From positions 23,637,272 through 23,701,271 of the forward strand of contig JAFMSR010000005.1 of assembly GCA_022818135.1 (NCBI GenBank): DNA of 64,000 bases, written 5' to 3'. The translations under genes and the position numbers were made by a program. Shown here one piece after another: positions 36,519-48,395 of the stretch. A model generated the notes under the pieces. It made no database searches. It worked only from the letters and a program-made list of their open reading frames with translations, and had not been told where the DNA came from. How positions within the stretch are numbered: the first letter of the stretch is position 1; the number at the start of each line of letters is the position of its first letter. The stretch is from Saxidomus purpurata (Eukaryota > Mollusca > Bivalvia > Venerida > Veneridae).

Positions 36519-37068
36519 ATTTAGCAAAAAGACCGACTGCCCCCGTTGTATGGTAGAAACCTCCCGTTTATTTCTATATTTCTTTAATCGCATGAAAAAA
36601 GAACACCTAACATAGATCTCTCTCAAATCTTGAAGAATAGCTAGACTAGTGTAGCTGGACCAGAAGCAATGTATAAAGTGGTACCTAATCAGTACTTTGG
36701 TAACAATTCGTCTACATTGAGCCTTGTAAAATCTACAGTATTAGATTTTTTAACCTTCTTAAGAAAAGATATTTTGCAATTTGCCTAGTGTAGACTCACC
36801 TGACTGTACACACGTAGTTCACTTTGTTTACCAAGAAAGATAACTCATACTGTGTTGACCAGAAGATGTACAACCCCATTGAGCGTCTTAGTAGCAAACT
36901 TGTATTTTTTATCTTGTGAAAATAGAACTACTAATTCCAATCAATCATTTTTTTGTAATTTACACTGGTGTCTGTGTTAAGAAACGACCACCAATCATTC
37001 AGCAAGAATATTATGCACGAAGGTAAAAACAGAAAGTGAAAAAAAACAACAGCGATAAAGTGTCATAT

Positions 37069-37168
37069 CCATTCATTCATTCATTCATTCATCCACCCAT
37101 CCACCCACCCATCCATCCATCCATCCATCCATCCATCCATCCATCCACCCATCAACTCACTCACTCAC
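37069..37168. repeat. Tetranucleotide tract in A2 (ATTC, then CACC/ATCC)
   Basis: Counterpart of 251-343, but made of ATTC followed by a long ATCC run. Confidence 0.85.
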
Positions 37169-37510
37169 TACAAATCTATCATTGACTCATCATTCATTCG
37201 TATACATTCCTACATGAACGCTTTAGCGTTGTAGAAGTAAAATTTCAAAAAAATATCTCCATCAATTCACTCATTCACACACTCATTCACTCATACTCAT
37301 GCATACATCCATAATTCACTAAATAAATTCCTACATGCGTCTGCATTGTAGATGTAAAAAGTAAAAAAAATTATAAAAATACAAAAAAATATCACCATCG
37401 ATTCACTCATTCACACACTCATTCACTCATACTCATGCATACATCCATAATTCATTAAATAAATTCCTACATGCGTCTGCATTGTAGATGTAAAAAGTAA
37501 AAAAAAATAT

Positions 37511-37656
37511 CACTCACTCACTCACTCACTCACTCACTCACTCACCCACCCACGCACCCAGCCACCCACCCACCCACCCACCCCACTCACTCACTCACTC
37601 ACTCACTCACTCACTCACTCACTCACTCACTCACTCACTCACTCACTCACACACAC
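37511..37656. repeat. Long (CTCA)n with internal CACC block in A2
   Basis: The longest of the four tracts, about 145 bases, interrupted by CACC/CAGC units around 37554-37585. Confidence 0.9.
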
Positions 37657-39254
37657 CAACAACAGCAACAACACAATATAAATTTAAAAAAAAACATCTG
37701 ACAAATACAACAGGGAAGCTACCATCATAAAATATCGACACAGGGAGCAAATCAGACAAATGTCAGACATCTCGTGTGTACGGGCTGATCATGATCTACA
37801 CTAGGCGATACGACATGCATATCTACCTCGAGTCTGGCAAGGCTTCAATAAGCAAAGCAAATGAATTATCCAACCAAATAAGTATCTTGTACAACTCAGT
37901 ATATCTGTCCAGCTACCTGTGTTTATTTCCTTATTTCCTTTCGTAGAGACCAAACTAACGCTAGTGAAGGAAACAAATTGAGACATAAGAACACTTCTAA
38001 ACTTATATATTGTTTTAGTTTTCAAAAACTCGGATTTTAGTCTACCTATGATGTGGCGGGTTGTCGGTCTAGTTTTGGCCAAGCAATTAAAATTCCAACA
38101 TAACAAAGAAAGCATGTTTGCTTCAACATACATGTATATTGTTTTTAAAACCAAAAATTCAGCAGTAAATTTTGTCGACGAGTTAATATCGTATTGTTGT
38201 ACATGATTCCTGGTGTTTAACATTCACCTGTAATGCATTCTAATAGAAGCATTTAGAAAATCTGTATTAAAGGAAATTGAAAAAAAAAAAAATTCACGGA
38301 CGCCCATTTACCCTGCCGGTCGTCAAACAATTCATCAAGTCGGCGTAAACCTATTTTTGTCATTTCCTTCGTATGTAACGAAATCCTTTAGAAACAGGTA
38401 TTGTCATTTCAATAAAAACAAAAGCAAACTTCTTGTGACGTCTGACAATACAGATTTCATTCAAATATTTGAATTTGCCTCTTGAATCTCGCGAGATATT
38501 ACAATACATGTAATGATGTTGAAGTGTCTTAGAAATTGTAAAGAAGGTTAAACAATTAAACAAGGAAAATACCAAAGTTGAAATGTCAATGTTAATGGAA
38601 GTGCATAATTTTTTATTAATTGAGGAGATACTAACATTTTTGATGTTATATATAAGAAATAGATACTGCTCATATAAAGGCTGTTGAGAGTTTACGATGA
38701 AATTGTAAATATTCCTGCATAGTTACACACATTAAAGTCACGGTTGTATTCTGTCGGATCTATGACAAAAGTTGGAAGTGCCTTAATTGCCTTATGTGCA
38801 ATACAAGTTTGGTAATAAGAAAAACCAGTCCATCTGTGGATAGCTAACGAACCAAAATAGCTACATACACATATAAAACCTATTACGCTGGTGTGCTGAA
38901 AACACACGAAATTTAGTTACATGTATAACGCATGTCATTCAATACATGTACGCACTTTATCCTAAAAAGGTATTTACTACAAAAGTGCGACCACGATCCA
39001 GAACAAAACATTTAGTTTGCAACCCAGTTTGCCAACTACGGTTGTTGTTGGTTGGCTACCACGGCAAAATAAAGCGTAGCACTATACAATATCATGATAT
39101 TGTAACTATGTAGATTTAAGACTGAAGCTCTCTCGGCGTCATTGTTTTCTCATAACGAATATAAAGACAGACTGAGACTTAATGTTAAATACGGTGTTAA
39201 TTCTATTACATAAAGACCGATCGCCGTATGCCCGTCAAACATAAGAATCTTTCT

Positions 39255-39345
39255 CTGGCTGCAGGTTCGGATGGGAATATCTGGCTCGGGGGCGGTAACC
39301 AGGGTCTGCCGAGAGCCGGATATTCCAATTCGCAGATGCAGCCAG
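39255..39345. repeat. Hairpin element in A2
   Basis: Counterpart of 2947-3037 in the duplicated flank, with the same arms. Confidence 0.65.
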
Positions 39346-39690
39346 AGCAGAAATAAAATAAAACTAATGACTAACATTCTTTTCTTGTAGTAGTGTAGGC
39401 ATTTACGCATTCATTCATAAAAGAAGCTCGTTTTGACGTCATTAAGAGTACGAGAGTCATCTTACAATAAGGGTGTAAGATGAGATTTTCCAGCACTTGT
39501 TAAATCCGCATATATCACGATCTAGTACGCAAGAGTTAGTTTGGGCTAACTCTTTCACTTATAATAACAAAACGTCTGATTGTTTATAGTACAGTCAAGA
39601 ATAGGTGGATATATTCATGTTTTCAAGTTTATTTCAGAAAATTCCTTTAGGCTTAAACCCATCTTTCACAATTTTAGATATATCATACTT

Positions 39691-41589
39691 TATTTGGTTT
39701 TTGAAGTGATTTATGGGGATATATTGTAACGCACTGGGGCTGTCTAGATGTGGCCTTTTATAATTTCTCACTAAAACTTTTGGGAGGACTTGGCCGATTG
39801 AGAAGTTTAATCTCCTTCTGGTATATCAAGTCAAAGACTAGCAACACTGCAGCAACGGTTGATGAAGTTTAATTCATGTATAAATCTCAACATGCAACTA
39901 TAAACCATTGAAATTTACCGTAAAATAATTATAACAAGTTTACATTGATCACTTTACTAGTTCTTGAGAAAAAACTAGTTGATCACAAGATATCAAGCAA
40001 TATTAGAATTCACCTCAAAATTGATATGAACATAGAGGACAACATTAGCTTTCCATATTTAAACTATAAATACTTGTTTAAGACTATTAATCACTGTACT
40101 ATAGCTAAAACTAACAAAGTAAGAAGCGGTTCAGCATTTAATAGCTTGTAAAATATTGATCACATATGTATTGCAGTAAGACCACTGAGGCTTTCCATAA
40201 CTTCAGTAGATAAAAGTGCATGAGTCCTTGGTAAACATTCAGTTTTCATAAAGACAGATATTAAATTCATTAAAAATGTTACTCTAGATTAAAAGTACTA
40301 TAAAGCTTCTAAATCAATTCCAAAATACATACAGTTTTAATTAAAATGTGCTTACACTATTGAAACTCATGCTGATGAAAGATGGAGAAAAATCTCTGTA
40401 AAGACTGTACATATCAAATAAATGAGCTCTCAGGTTAAGTTCTCAGAACGAAATGAATTGAATTGGTCACAAACCAAGCCCTTTTATAATAGCAGAGATA
40501 AATGACCAAGAAAAGGTGGTCAAAAGTGGTTAAAATGGCAAATGTACCAAAATTGAAAGGTTATTGACCAATTTGGTCACAGTGACCCAAAATTGGTCAC
40601 AGTGACCAAGTACCAAAACTTGGTCACATAGTTAGTTCTACAAAGAGAAACTTGCTGAATTCTTCAAAATGGCTACTTATACAATAAACCAATGATATTC
40701 AATGAAAAATATGTACCAAAGGGTTAAATCTGTAACTAGATGATGTCTTATACATAATCTTAGATAAGGATGCTGACAACGATATTAAGTTACCCTAGGC
40801 AACGGAAGTAAACAGTCCCATAATGCAGTGTAGAAATGGAACCTCCGAGCAGGAAGTAACATTTAGGTATGACTTCACTAAATCGATGGGACTTGGAACC
40901 AGCCAATTTGTGTAGAGAACTTGCGGACCTAATATGAAATAAGGCACTGCCTAGAATGGGGATTTATCAACGAGTGTGTTTTCGTCACACTGCAGTTTCT
41001 TCTAACTGAATGTTTCGTCTAAGCAAGATTAATGAAAGTTGAACTAAAATCGTAGCCTGTAGAGTGTGCAGTATCAGGTCACTGCAACCTTAACCTTTGA
41101 CCCCAAAAGAATAGGGACCATTTTCATGTTACAGACAACTTTCTGTTAGAGGAAGTTGAATGAAAATATTGACCTGTAGAATGTTATCTTGGAAACTCCC
41201 TTGAACTTTGACCCACTGACTCCAATACATAAGGGATTATCTCAGGTTGCAGGCGACCTTCTGAGCAAGTTTCATGAAATTCAAATGAAAATTGTGACCA
41301 GTAGAGTGTTATCAAGGGAAAGTTTACGGACAGATGGACGGACATATTTGAACCAGAGTCTCCCTATGATAAAGTTCGAGGACATCAAATATTTTAAGTT
41401 CTCCAACTGTTTGCCAGACTACTTTTACAATGTTTATATTGGTCACAGCATTATTTTTTTTTTTTTTTTAAGTGACATTAAACAATGATTTAAAAAGCTA
41501 CTTTTCCTCTTTTTATTTCTGAATTTTCACATTTTCTGCAGATCGTATATATACGGAAGCACAGAGGTGACATGTGGGAATTTTTTTAT
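39691..41589. other. Spacer 2, proximal part: intergenic, dispersed repeats
   Basis: No gene seen. At 40575-40587 and 40595-40607 stand two GGTCACAGTGACC palindromes. The part 41070-41345 is a 'CCTTAACCTTTGACCCC ... GACAGATGGACGGACA' dispersed repeat; the frame at 41189-41488 is inside it. Confidence 0.5.
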
Positions 41590-42290
41590 ATTATCACGTG
41601 GCCACGTGATAATAAAAAAAGAAAAAACGAAAAACTAAACGTTATCGCGTGGCCACGTGATAATAAAAAAAAAAAACGAAAAACTGAACGTTATCACGTG
41701 GCCACGTGATAATAAAAAAAGAAAAAACGAAAAACTAAACGTTATCACGTGGCCACGTGATAATAAAAAAAAAAAAAACGAAAAACTAATGTTATCGCGT
41801 GGCCACGTGATAATAAAAAAAGAAAAAACGAAAAACTAAAGTTATCGCGTGGCCACGTGATAATAAAAAAAAAAAACGAGAAACTAAACGTTATCACGTG
41901 GCCACGTGATAATAAAAAAGGAAAAAAAAAACGAAAAACTAAACGTTATCACGTGGCCACGCGATAATAAAAAAAGAAAAATCGAAAAACAAAACGCGAT
42001 AACTTTTAGTTTTTCGTCTTTTCTTTTTATTATCGCGTGGCCACGCGATAACGTTTAGTTTTTTCTTTTTTTTATCACGTGGCCACGTGATAACTTTAGT
42101 TTTCGTTTTTCTTTTTATTATCGCGGGCCACGTGATAGCGTTTAGTTTCTTTTTCTTTTTTTATATCACGTGGCCCGGGATAACTTTTGGGTTTTTTTTT
42201 TTTTTTTTTTTTTATTATCGCTGGCCTAACGTTTTTTTTTTTTTTTTTTTTTTTTTTTTATTATCACGTGGGGGGGGGGCAACCTAATTT
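41590..42290. repeat. Palindromic CACGTG minisatellite arranged as a large inverted repeat
   Basis: About 14 units of about 50 bp. Each unit core is CACGTGGCCACGTG (or CGCGTGG variants) flanked by TTAT/ATAA, itself a perfect palindrome, followed by an A-rich spacer with CGAAAAACTAAA. In the first eight units the spacer is A-rich; from about 42000 on it is the complement (TTTAGTTTTTCG), so the whole array folds on itself. The last units degrade into long T and G runs. Confidence 0.85.
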
Positions 42291-43385
42291 AGTTTTTCTT
42301 TTTTTTTTATTATACGGGCCTATAAATAAAAACCCGCCCTCTGGCTCTTATATAAATCGATTTGTTAAAAATTAAATAAAATCAAATTTTATTTCATGTC
42401 GGTATATCAATACAATAGACATAAGCAATGCATAGCTATTGACCGATTAAACAATCAATATGAATTAAACATGTTAATTTCAGCAAAAGAAAACAACAAA
42501 ACATCTTACAAGTAAACAAGAAAATGTAATTGATGAAATTGCAAGTTGGTCTTGGGTCACCACAGTCCAGTATTAAGATGTGGCTGAACTTCACTATTCA
42601 TTTCAGGATGAGAGTCATGGAAGAGCGTTTGATTAAGACCAAAGCTTTATTGTCATTTTTTACAGATTCAATTTATTCATTTATTTATTTCAACTGATTA
42701 AGAGTTTATAAATATGTACACTTTCTTAAAACTCAATTGTCATAAAATCTATGAAATGTTGTTCAAACTCAATTTTATGAGTAGCATCTTTGAAAGGTTG
42801 TTCACTATCCATTCTATCCAAGTAAAATCCACAGTTCCATAACCTGAAATTGAAAATACAAGTACAATTCATAACTTATATTAAGAGTTGCAAATGCAAA
42901 AAAATCACAGGCAGCTGATTTTCTTATATAAACATTTAGGGAAAAAACTGTAAATGTTAGGTATAAATTATTTTATGATAAAAAACACCTTTTATTCCAA
43001 AGACAACGTGCTGTAAATGACGCAACCCACGTTAATAAGCGTGTCCTATCACATTTAGCATTTGAAAGTTATCATGATGACTGCTATGTGTTCAATAAAG
43101 TTCGGGATAGTTTTCAAGGAAAATGATGTATAAGAATCGAAGGATATATTGTTCCATATACATGTTCTTTATTTACTTCAATAAAAATAAGTCAGTTGTT
43201 CGAATACGCACTCGTAATTTAATTACTACACAGCGCAACTGACTAGATCTATATTTTACTGAATGATAAAATACAGAGAGACAGTTATCATTTCTTAATT
43301 AAATAAGATAACGTACTTTTTGCACAATTGTTTAGAATATAAAATCTAGTTTTTTCAATATCATTTAGGATATCATGAAAAATCG
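42291..43385. other. Intergenic stretch; nothing recognised
   Basis: AT-rich, no exon or named repeat seen. Confidence 0.4.
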
Positions 43386-43386
43386 A

Positions 43387-43463
43387 ACACCACTGCCGGG
43401 ATTCGAACCGCGGTTCTCTGGATTACCTGTCCAGTGTGTTAACCCCTGCACCAGGCTTCACGT
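43387..43463 (-). repeat. tRNA-like head of a SINE or tRNA pseudogene
   Basis: On the minus strand a pol III A-box-like TGGTGCAGGGGTTAAC and a B box GGTTCGAATCC are correctly spaced, and a perfect five-pair anticodon stem (CTGGA/TCCAG) is present. The acceptor ends do not pair, so it is not called a working tRNA gene. Confidence 0.55.
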
Positions 43464-43876
43464 CAAATCTTGCATGACAAATTACTTTACTGTATATACT
43501 TGACGTTTGCACCTGAATGGCTCATTTTCTCTTCACGTCTCACAGATAGAAGTGCCGAACGGCTAACAAACTACCTGTTTACTAGTTATTTCAGTTAAGG
43601 AAATGTAAAATTGAAAGTTGATAATAAGCGTCAAACAAAAACATGTACCGAAGACAGCAGTGGTGGTTCCCGAAAGGTTGCCATTCATGAACGTGGTCCA
43701 GTATACTGTATGCAGAGCACTACATGTAAGTGTCCGCGTGGATTAAGTCGGGATTCAGACCTATTTTTCGTGGCATCTAGTTTCTAAGTACAACACCATC
43801 TTGGTAATCAACCAGTTGGTCCTGCAAAAATGAGTCGGAATTAAGAAAATTGGAATGCTAGATCTAAACAAAACAA

Positions 43877-45118
43877 AGACTTGGCGTAGAGTTGGTGTTA
43901 CACACTACCTTACATAAATTCATTCTGCTAGAAAACATATCATTCACTGATGCAGAAGCTTAGGAATTCTGATCATGCACCAACCATTGCAGATGTGTTC
44001 AAAGCATCGAGTTCTCGAGCGACATCTCTTCTCGAGCACTTCCGAAATTCGCGTGACCTTCCGATATTATGACGCGTTTTGACAGAAGGAAATCCTTACC
44101 TGACGCACTTCGGTATATCCGACCAAAATCCAAACTATCTTTAGATATGCTTCGTATTAAGGTAAGACTTTTGTTGTTTATATACAACAATGAGTTTTTA
44201 ACAATTTTCACAAATGCATTTTCAATCCTCACTTTCAATCTGACCTTAATCGTCGAAAAGTATTTATAACAAACAATACTAAATTTAGCTGAGTACTACG
44301 TCATATTTCAAAACGAGGCACAACCGGAAGTGGAAAATCTCGCGCGCAAAACAAGAACTATTGAAGCCCGAAGGTGCTATGCACACTAAATCTTATTTTC
44401 ATTTTTTGCAGGCTTTGAAATACAAAATATTTTTTTTCATAAAATGAAAATCTACATAGAAAATTTACTTTCATTACTCTTTTATCATTCAAATCAATGG
44501 TAAATAGATCGTACATGAATAATGTGGGTCTGTTTCAATTACACTTTCAATTACTTTGCTAATGATAAATGCAAATGACAATTGAGGTAGTCGTGGATGG
44601 GTTAATGTGTTCGCTAACCTTGTCACATCTGTTGTTGTTATTATTTTATGATCTATGTTTCAAGAAAAAAGAATCATTCGTAGTTGGATTTGTTGAATTT
44701 CATTTGTTGCTACATGACCCCCTACGCTTCCATACCAAGCTTTTTACGGCAGTCCACCAAATAACGTCATAAATTACAATTCTCGGAAGTGATCGAGAAC
44801 GCAATACAACCTTTCGTTCTGGGGTCAAATGACACTGCCATATTGGAACTGAATGTTTACAATTTAGAATGTGTTTATCATTTCATATATTTTGTATATT
44901 TTGCGGAAGATGTTATCGAAGTAAGGCATGAAGAAAGAAAAGGTAAGTCTTCGCTTGTTTATTAGTTATTAACGTTTGGTCGCTTAAGTGCTCGAGAAGT
45001 GATGACTCCAGGATACTAAAATTTACAAAATCAGAGTCATATTGATAAACACCCAACTACCAAGTGTATGTAGTTGTTCAGGTGATAAAAGCTCGATCTC
45101 GGTCTACTGTATATAAGT
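43877..45118 (+). repeat. Duplicated spacer block C2
   Basis: Counterpart of 25904-27345. It lacks the 456-bp insertion and carries about 230 extra bases (44020-44250). Confidence 0.75.
44069..44161 (+). CDS. Weak candidate first coding exon (31 codons)
   Basis: ATG at 44069 opens 31 codons (starts MTRFDRRKSLPDALRYIRPK) ending exactly at AAG|gtaaga, a good donor. It lies in the 230 bp absent from block C1. No following exon could be tied to it, and the family is not recognised. It could easily be chance. Confidence 0.22.
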
Positions 45119-45120
45119 AG

Positions 45121-45350
45121 AGCAATTCGGGGTATTATCGACACTTTAAAACTTGTGGTTAACATATCTTTACTGTTTCAGACGAGAAGGTACTCTTGAA
45201 CAGCACTAATAATAGAACAACATCTCATTGGTCAATTTTGGGGGCTATTCCATTGTACTCCCTAAATTACAACATCTAGCCAATTAGCAACAGGCATGTT
45301 GCGTGCGTTTATTATCGACACCATTCCGGCTATTATCGACACCTTTAATG
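45121..45350. mobile_element. One end of a relative of the 12608-15155 element
   Basis: It begins AGCAATTCGGGGTATTATCG, closely like the terminus at 12608, and has two further TATTATCGACAC copies (45308-45345) spaced as in that element. The other terminus was not found before 46010. Homology of block C2 with C1 ends exactly here. Confidence 0.5.
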
Positions 45351-46010
45351 TTTTAAAATAAATCTTATCATATAACATAACAATTAAAACAAGAAAAACA
45401 TTGATGCACAGCAGCTTTAGTAGGACAGGACTCAGCCTACCAGCTTTACAGATTAATACATGTAAAGCAACCAATACAACGCATCAATATAGCTGTCTAG
45501 TAGAATTCCATCTACTTGTCCCTTTTGTCTCAATAGTTTTTCTATGTGATTTTTGTTAGTTTCTTATCAAGTCCAAACACTCGCTAACATTTCTGTTATG
45601 AAGACACCTGAATCATCAAATAATATCCGGTAAAAGAAGAAAAGAAACTGGACATGAACTGGATGTAGACCGAAATGTATCTTTCATATTGCAGTTTAGA
45701 CCGAAATGCATTTTTATATTGGAGGGGGGGTGGCACATGCCCTTAATGACAGATAGAATAAGAACTTTGTGAGCTGCCCTCTTTAAACAAAAAAAACGTT
45801 TCGAAGAAAAAGAAATCCTTGAACATCACTTTTCTGTAGGGGAAATATTTATCGCTTACATGTATATATTTCACATAATATAGTCAAAATAATTATTGTG
45901 ATCGTCATTTTAGCTCAGTCTGTCCGCCTGTCTCCTCAATTTACATGAAGCCATATGTTACATGAATAAATCAGATCCCGAAACCAGTGAAATGCGTCAG
46001 ATGAAAATAT
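45351..46010. other. Intergenic stretch; nothing recognised
   Basis: No exon or named repeat seen between the element end and the start of flank B3. Confidence 0.4.
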
Positions 46011-46618
46011 TCCTACTGGTGCAATTTGCGGCTATAAAGTATAACATTATATAAATAAAAAAGGGCATTTTTGAGTGTGACTAAGGTGGTTCTACAGATT
46101 TATTGGAGTGTAACTACTCAACGAATGTTTTGGTAGGCGGCCCGTGCTTAAATGTTACACACTCAGTAAGTCTACGGAAAAAGATTTAGTGTAGTCATAC
46201 CAACAATGTGCTGTGAACTATTCAGAGTTCTAACAAGAATAAATGGATGACATACCTTTATATTGTGATAATAACCAGTACTAGATAAATTTACATTGGA
46301 AACATAAAAATTGAAGCTTTAAAATGACCTTATTCCGGATTATACATGAAATAGTGAAAACAGATGACAATCGGAATGTAAACAAGTTCTAGATAGATTA
46401 AAACGAGCATGAATCTGTATGATATGTTGCTGGTTGGTATGATTAACTTGATCAACACATATTTGTACAATTTTATGACTCGTTATTTGCATCCAAAATA
46501 ATTTTCCATGAAAATACAGTCTTATGAAAAGTGATAGTAATTTTACAGTTAGGATGAAAAGAACAAACTGACAAGATTTGAAGTTATTACTAAATGGTAA
46601 GTTCCGGGTTATTACAAT

Positions 46619-46683
46619 ATTACCCGCCTAGACTTATATTACCCGAGCGGATAGGCGAGGGTAATATTATGTCGAGGCGGGTA
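46619..46683. repeat. Hairpin in flank B3
   Basis: Counterpart of 31263-31330 upstream of copy 3, with compensating and non-compensating changes. Confidence 0.65.
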
Positions 46684-47445
46684 AAATATCCCCATATTTC
46701 ACGCAAAAAAAAAAAAAATAACCAGGAAACTAACTGTTACTTTATTTATAATATATAAACACAAGCATGTTTATGTATAATTCTGGAAGCATTATCCAAA
46801 ACAATAGTCAACCTTTAAAATAAAAGATCAACTTGTTGGGTTTTATTTCTTTATAAACACTAGGCCATTTTTGATTAGTTTTAGCGTAAAAGTCATACAC
46901 GTCTAGTTCACGAAACAAAATTTTGCAAAAGTAAAAACAATTCATGCTAAATAGGAAGGTAAAGTCTATCGGCAAAATACGATAGTGTAGTTAAGAACAT
47001 GACAATTCTCTAGGTAAGGTTTTATTATTGTTTTTTTCCTGGCCTGAATAGTTTAGATTCTGAAGACAAACAAAAACATGGTTAAATTGATGCATACATT
47101 GCAAGTGTAAATGCTTAAACTTTTAAATAATTGATTTATTCTCCTACAACAATGAATATTGTAATGATTATAACCAAACTATATGCATCTGTGTCTGCTT
47201 AGCTAGTTTGGCTGATATTTACGATAACGAGAAACACAACAGTTTTCACACAAACAAAATCCGACACATTTTTATACTAATTGTCACATAATGAATTAAT
47301 CTTTATGCAGCATGTTTCTGTAGTTGATTTGTTAAATTTCTATATGTTGCCTTTTCGTACAGAAAATAATGTAAAATTAATCGAAACCTATAACAATATC
47401 TTTTATTATTCGGAGATAAATTCCCACAATACACTTGGACGTCTA

Positions 47446-47453
47446 TGACGTCA
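47446..47453. promoter_or_regulatory. CRE-type palindrome upstream of copy 3
   Basis: A perfect TGACGTCA lies 98 bases before the ATG, as in copies 1 and 2. Confidence 0.5.
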
Positions 47454-47543
47454 TACTAAAGCTCAGTTAACGTAACAACGCCACTTGACGACGGCGCTAT
47501 CACTACACAACACAAGGCGGCACTTGGCCTCTAAACATCCGAA

Positions 47544-48395
47544 ATGGATGGAAATGAGCCACCAGGGCCAAAATTTATAAAGGTGCAACCTTCAAGCGTC
47601 AACAAGATCGAGGGAATCATTCCTCCCACCACAGGTAAAAATGACAACGCAATAAATCAACAACTTATATTGAATAATAACAAAACTAATGTGAAATTCT
47701 TTCCATATAAATCTGCAACTGCAGTTGCAAAAAGGAAACCACAAATTAAACAATCTTTCCGTGAGGTTGAAATAACATTTTCAAATCATGTCAAAGATGG
47801 GACTGTGACCAGAGAAGCTAAAGTCAATGACTCAATAGCAGCATTGTGTGAGGTTAAAGAAGTAAATTTTGAGAGTAAACAGGAGAAAGAAAAGAATGAT
47901 AAGAAAGGCCGGAAAATGAACACTCGTGCCATGCCCTATGACGACACAAAAAAGAAACATAATATAGATGGTCAGGTAGACGGTAAAGCAGGTTCGGAGT
48001 CCATGATGAACGTAGTTACCGATGGGAAAGAGAAAAAGAAGACCACCAAACCAAAGGAGAAGCATGACGAAGACGGCCAAGTAAATGACAAAGCAGATTC
48101 AGATTCCAACGTGAAAGCCGGTACCGATGGAAAAGGGATAAAGAAGGCCAGCAAACCAAAGGAGAAGCATTATGTAGATGGAAAAGTAACTGAAAAAGCA
48201 GGTATAGATTCCAACATGAATGCCGGTACCGATGGAAAAGAGATAAAGAAGGCCAGCAAACCAAAGAAGAAACCAAAGAAGAAACAAGATGCAGATGGAC
48301 AAGAAGATGACAAAGAAGGTGCAGATTCTAAGGCGAACGTCGGTACCGATGGGAAAGGGAAAAAGAAGGAAACCAAAACAAAGGAGAAAAAGAAG
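47544..48395 (+). CDS. Copy 3 exon 1 (repeat domain)
   Basis: 852 nt (284 codons), ending AAG|gtaata, phase 0. It has four 35-residue repeats plus the KPKK insertion before unit 4. Confidence 0.86.

Larger units (their letters stand above)
36620..39690 (+). repeat. Duplicated 3' flank A2 after copy 2
   Basis: It aligns with A0 over its whole length, with indels: the stretch equal to about 1400-1940 of A0 is missing, and about 100 bases near the distal end are missing. Homology ends near 39690. Confidence 0.8.
46011..47543 (+). repeat. Duplicated promoter flank B3 of copy 3
   Basis: It matches 30651-32185 nearly base for base, including the hairpin and CRE. Confidence 0.8.

Noticed and set aside
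37801..38223. 140-codon minus-strand open frame in flank A2
   Set aside because: The homologous stretches in A0, A1 and A3 do not keep it open, and no motif is recognisable.
41590..42290. CRISPR-like repeat-spacer array
   Set aside because: The 'spacers' are A-rich and nearly identical, the units are palindromic minisatellite repeats, and the genome is eukaryotic.
42087..42375. Phenylalanine-rich open frames
   Set aside because: They are translations of long T runs in the degraded end of the CACGTG array.
43387..43463. Functional tRNA gene on the minus strand
   Set aside because: The acceptor ends do not pair and the base before the anticodon is not T; it is better read as a SINE head.
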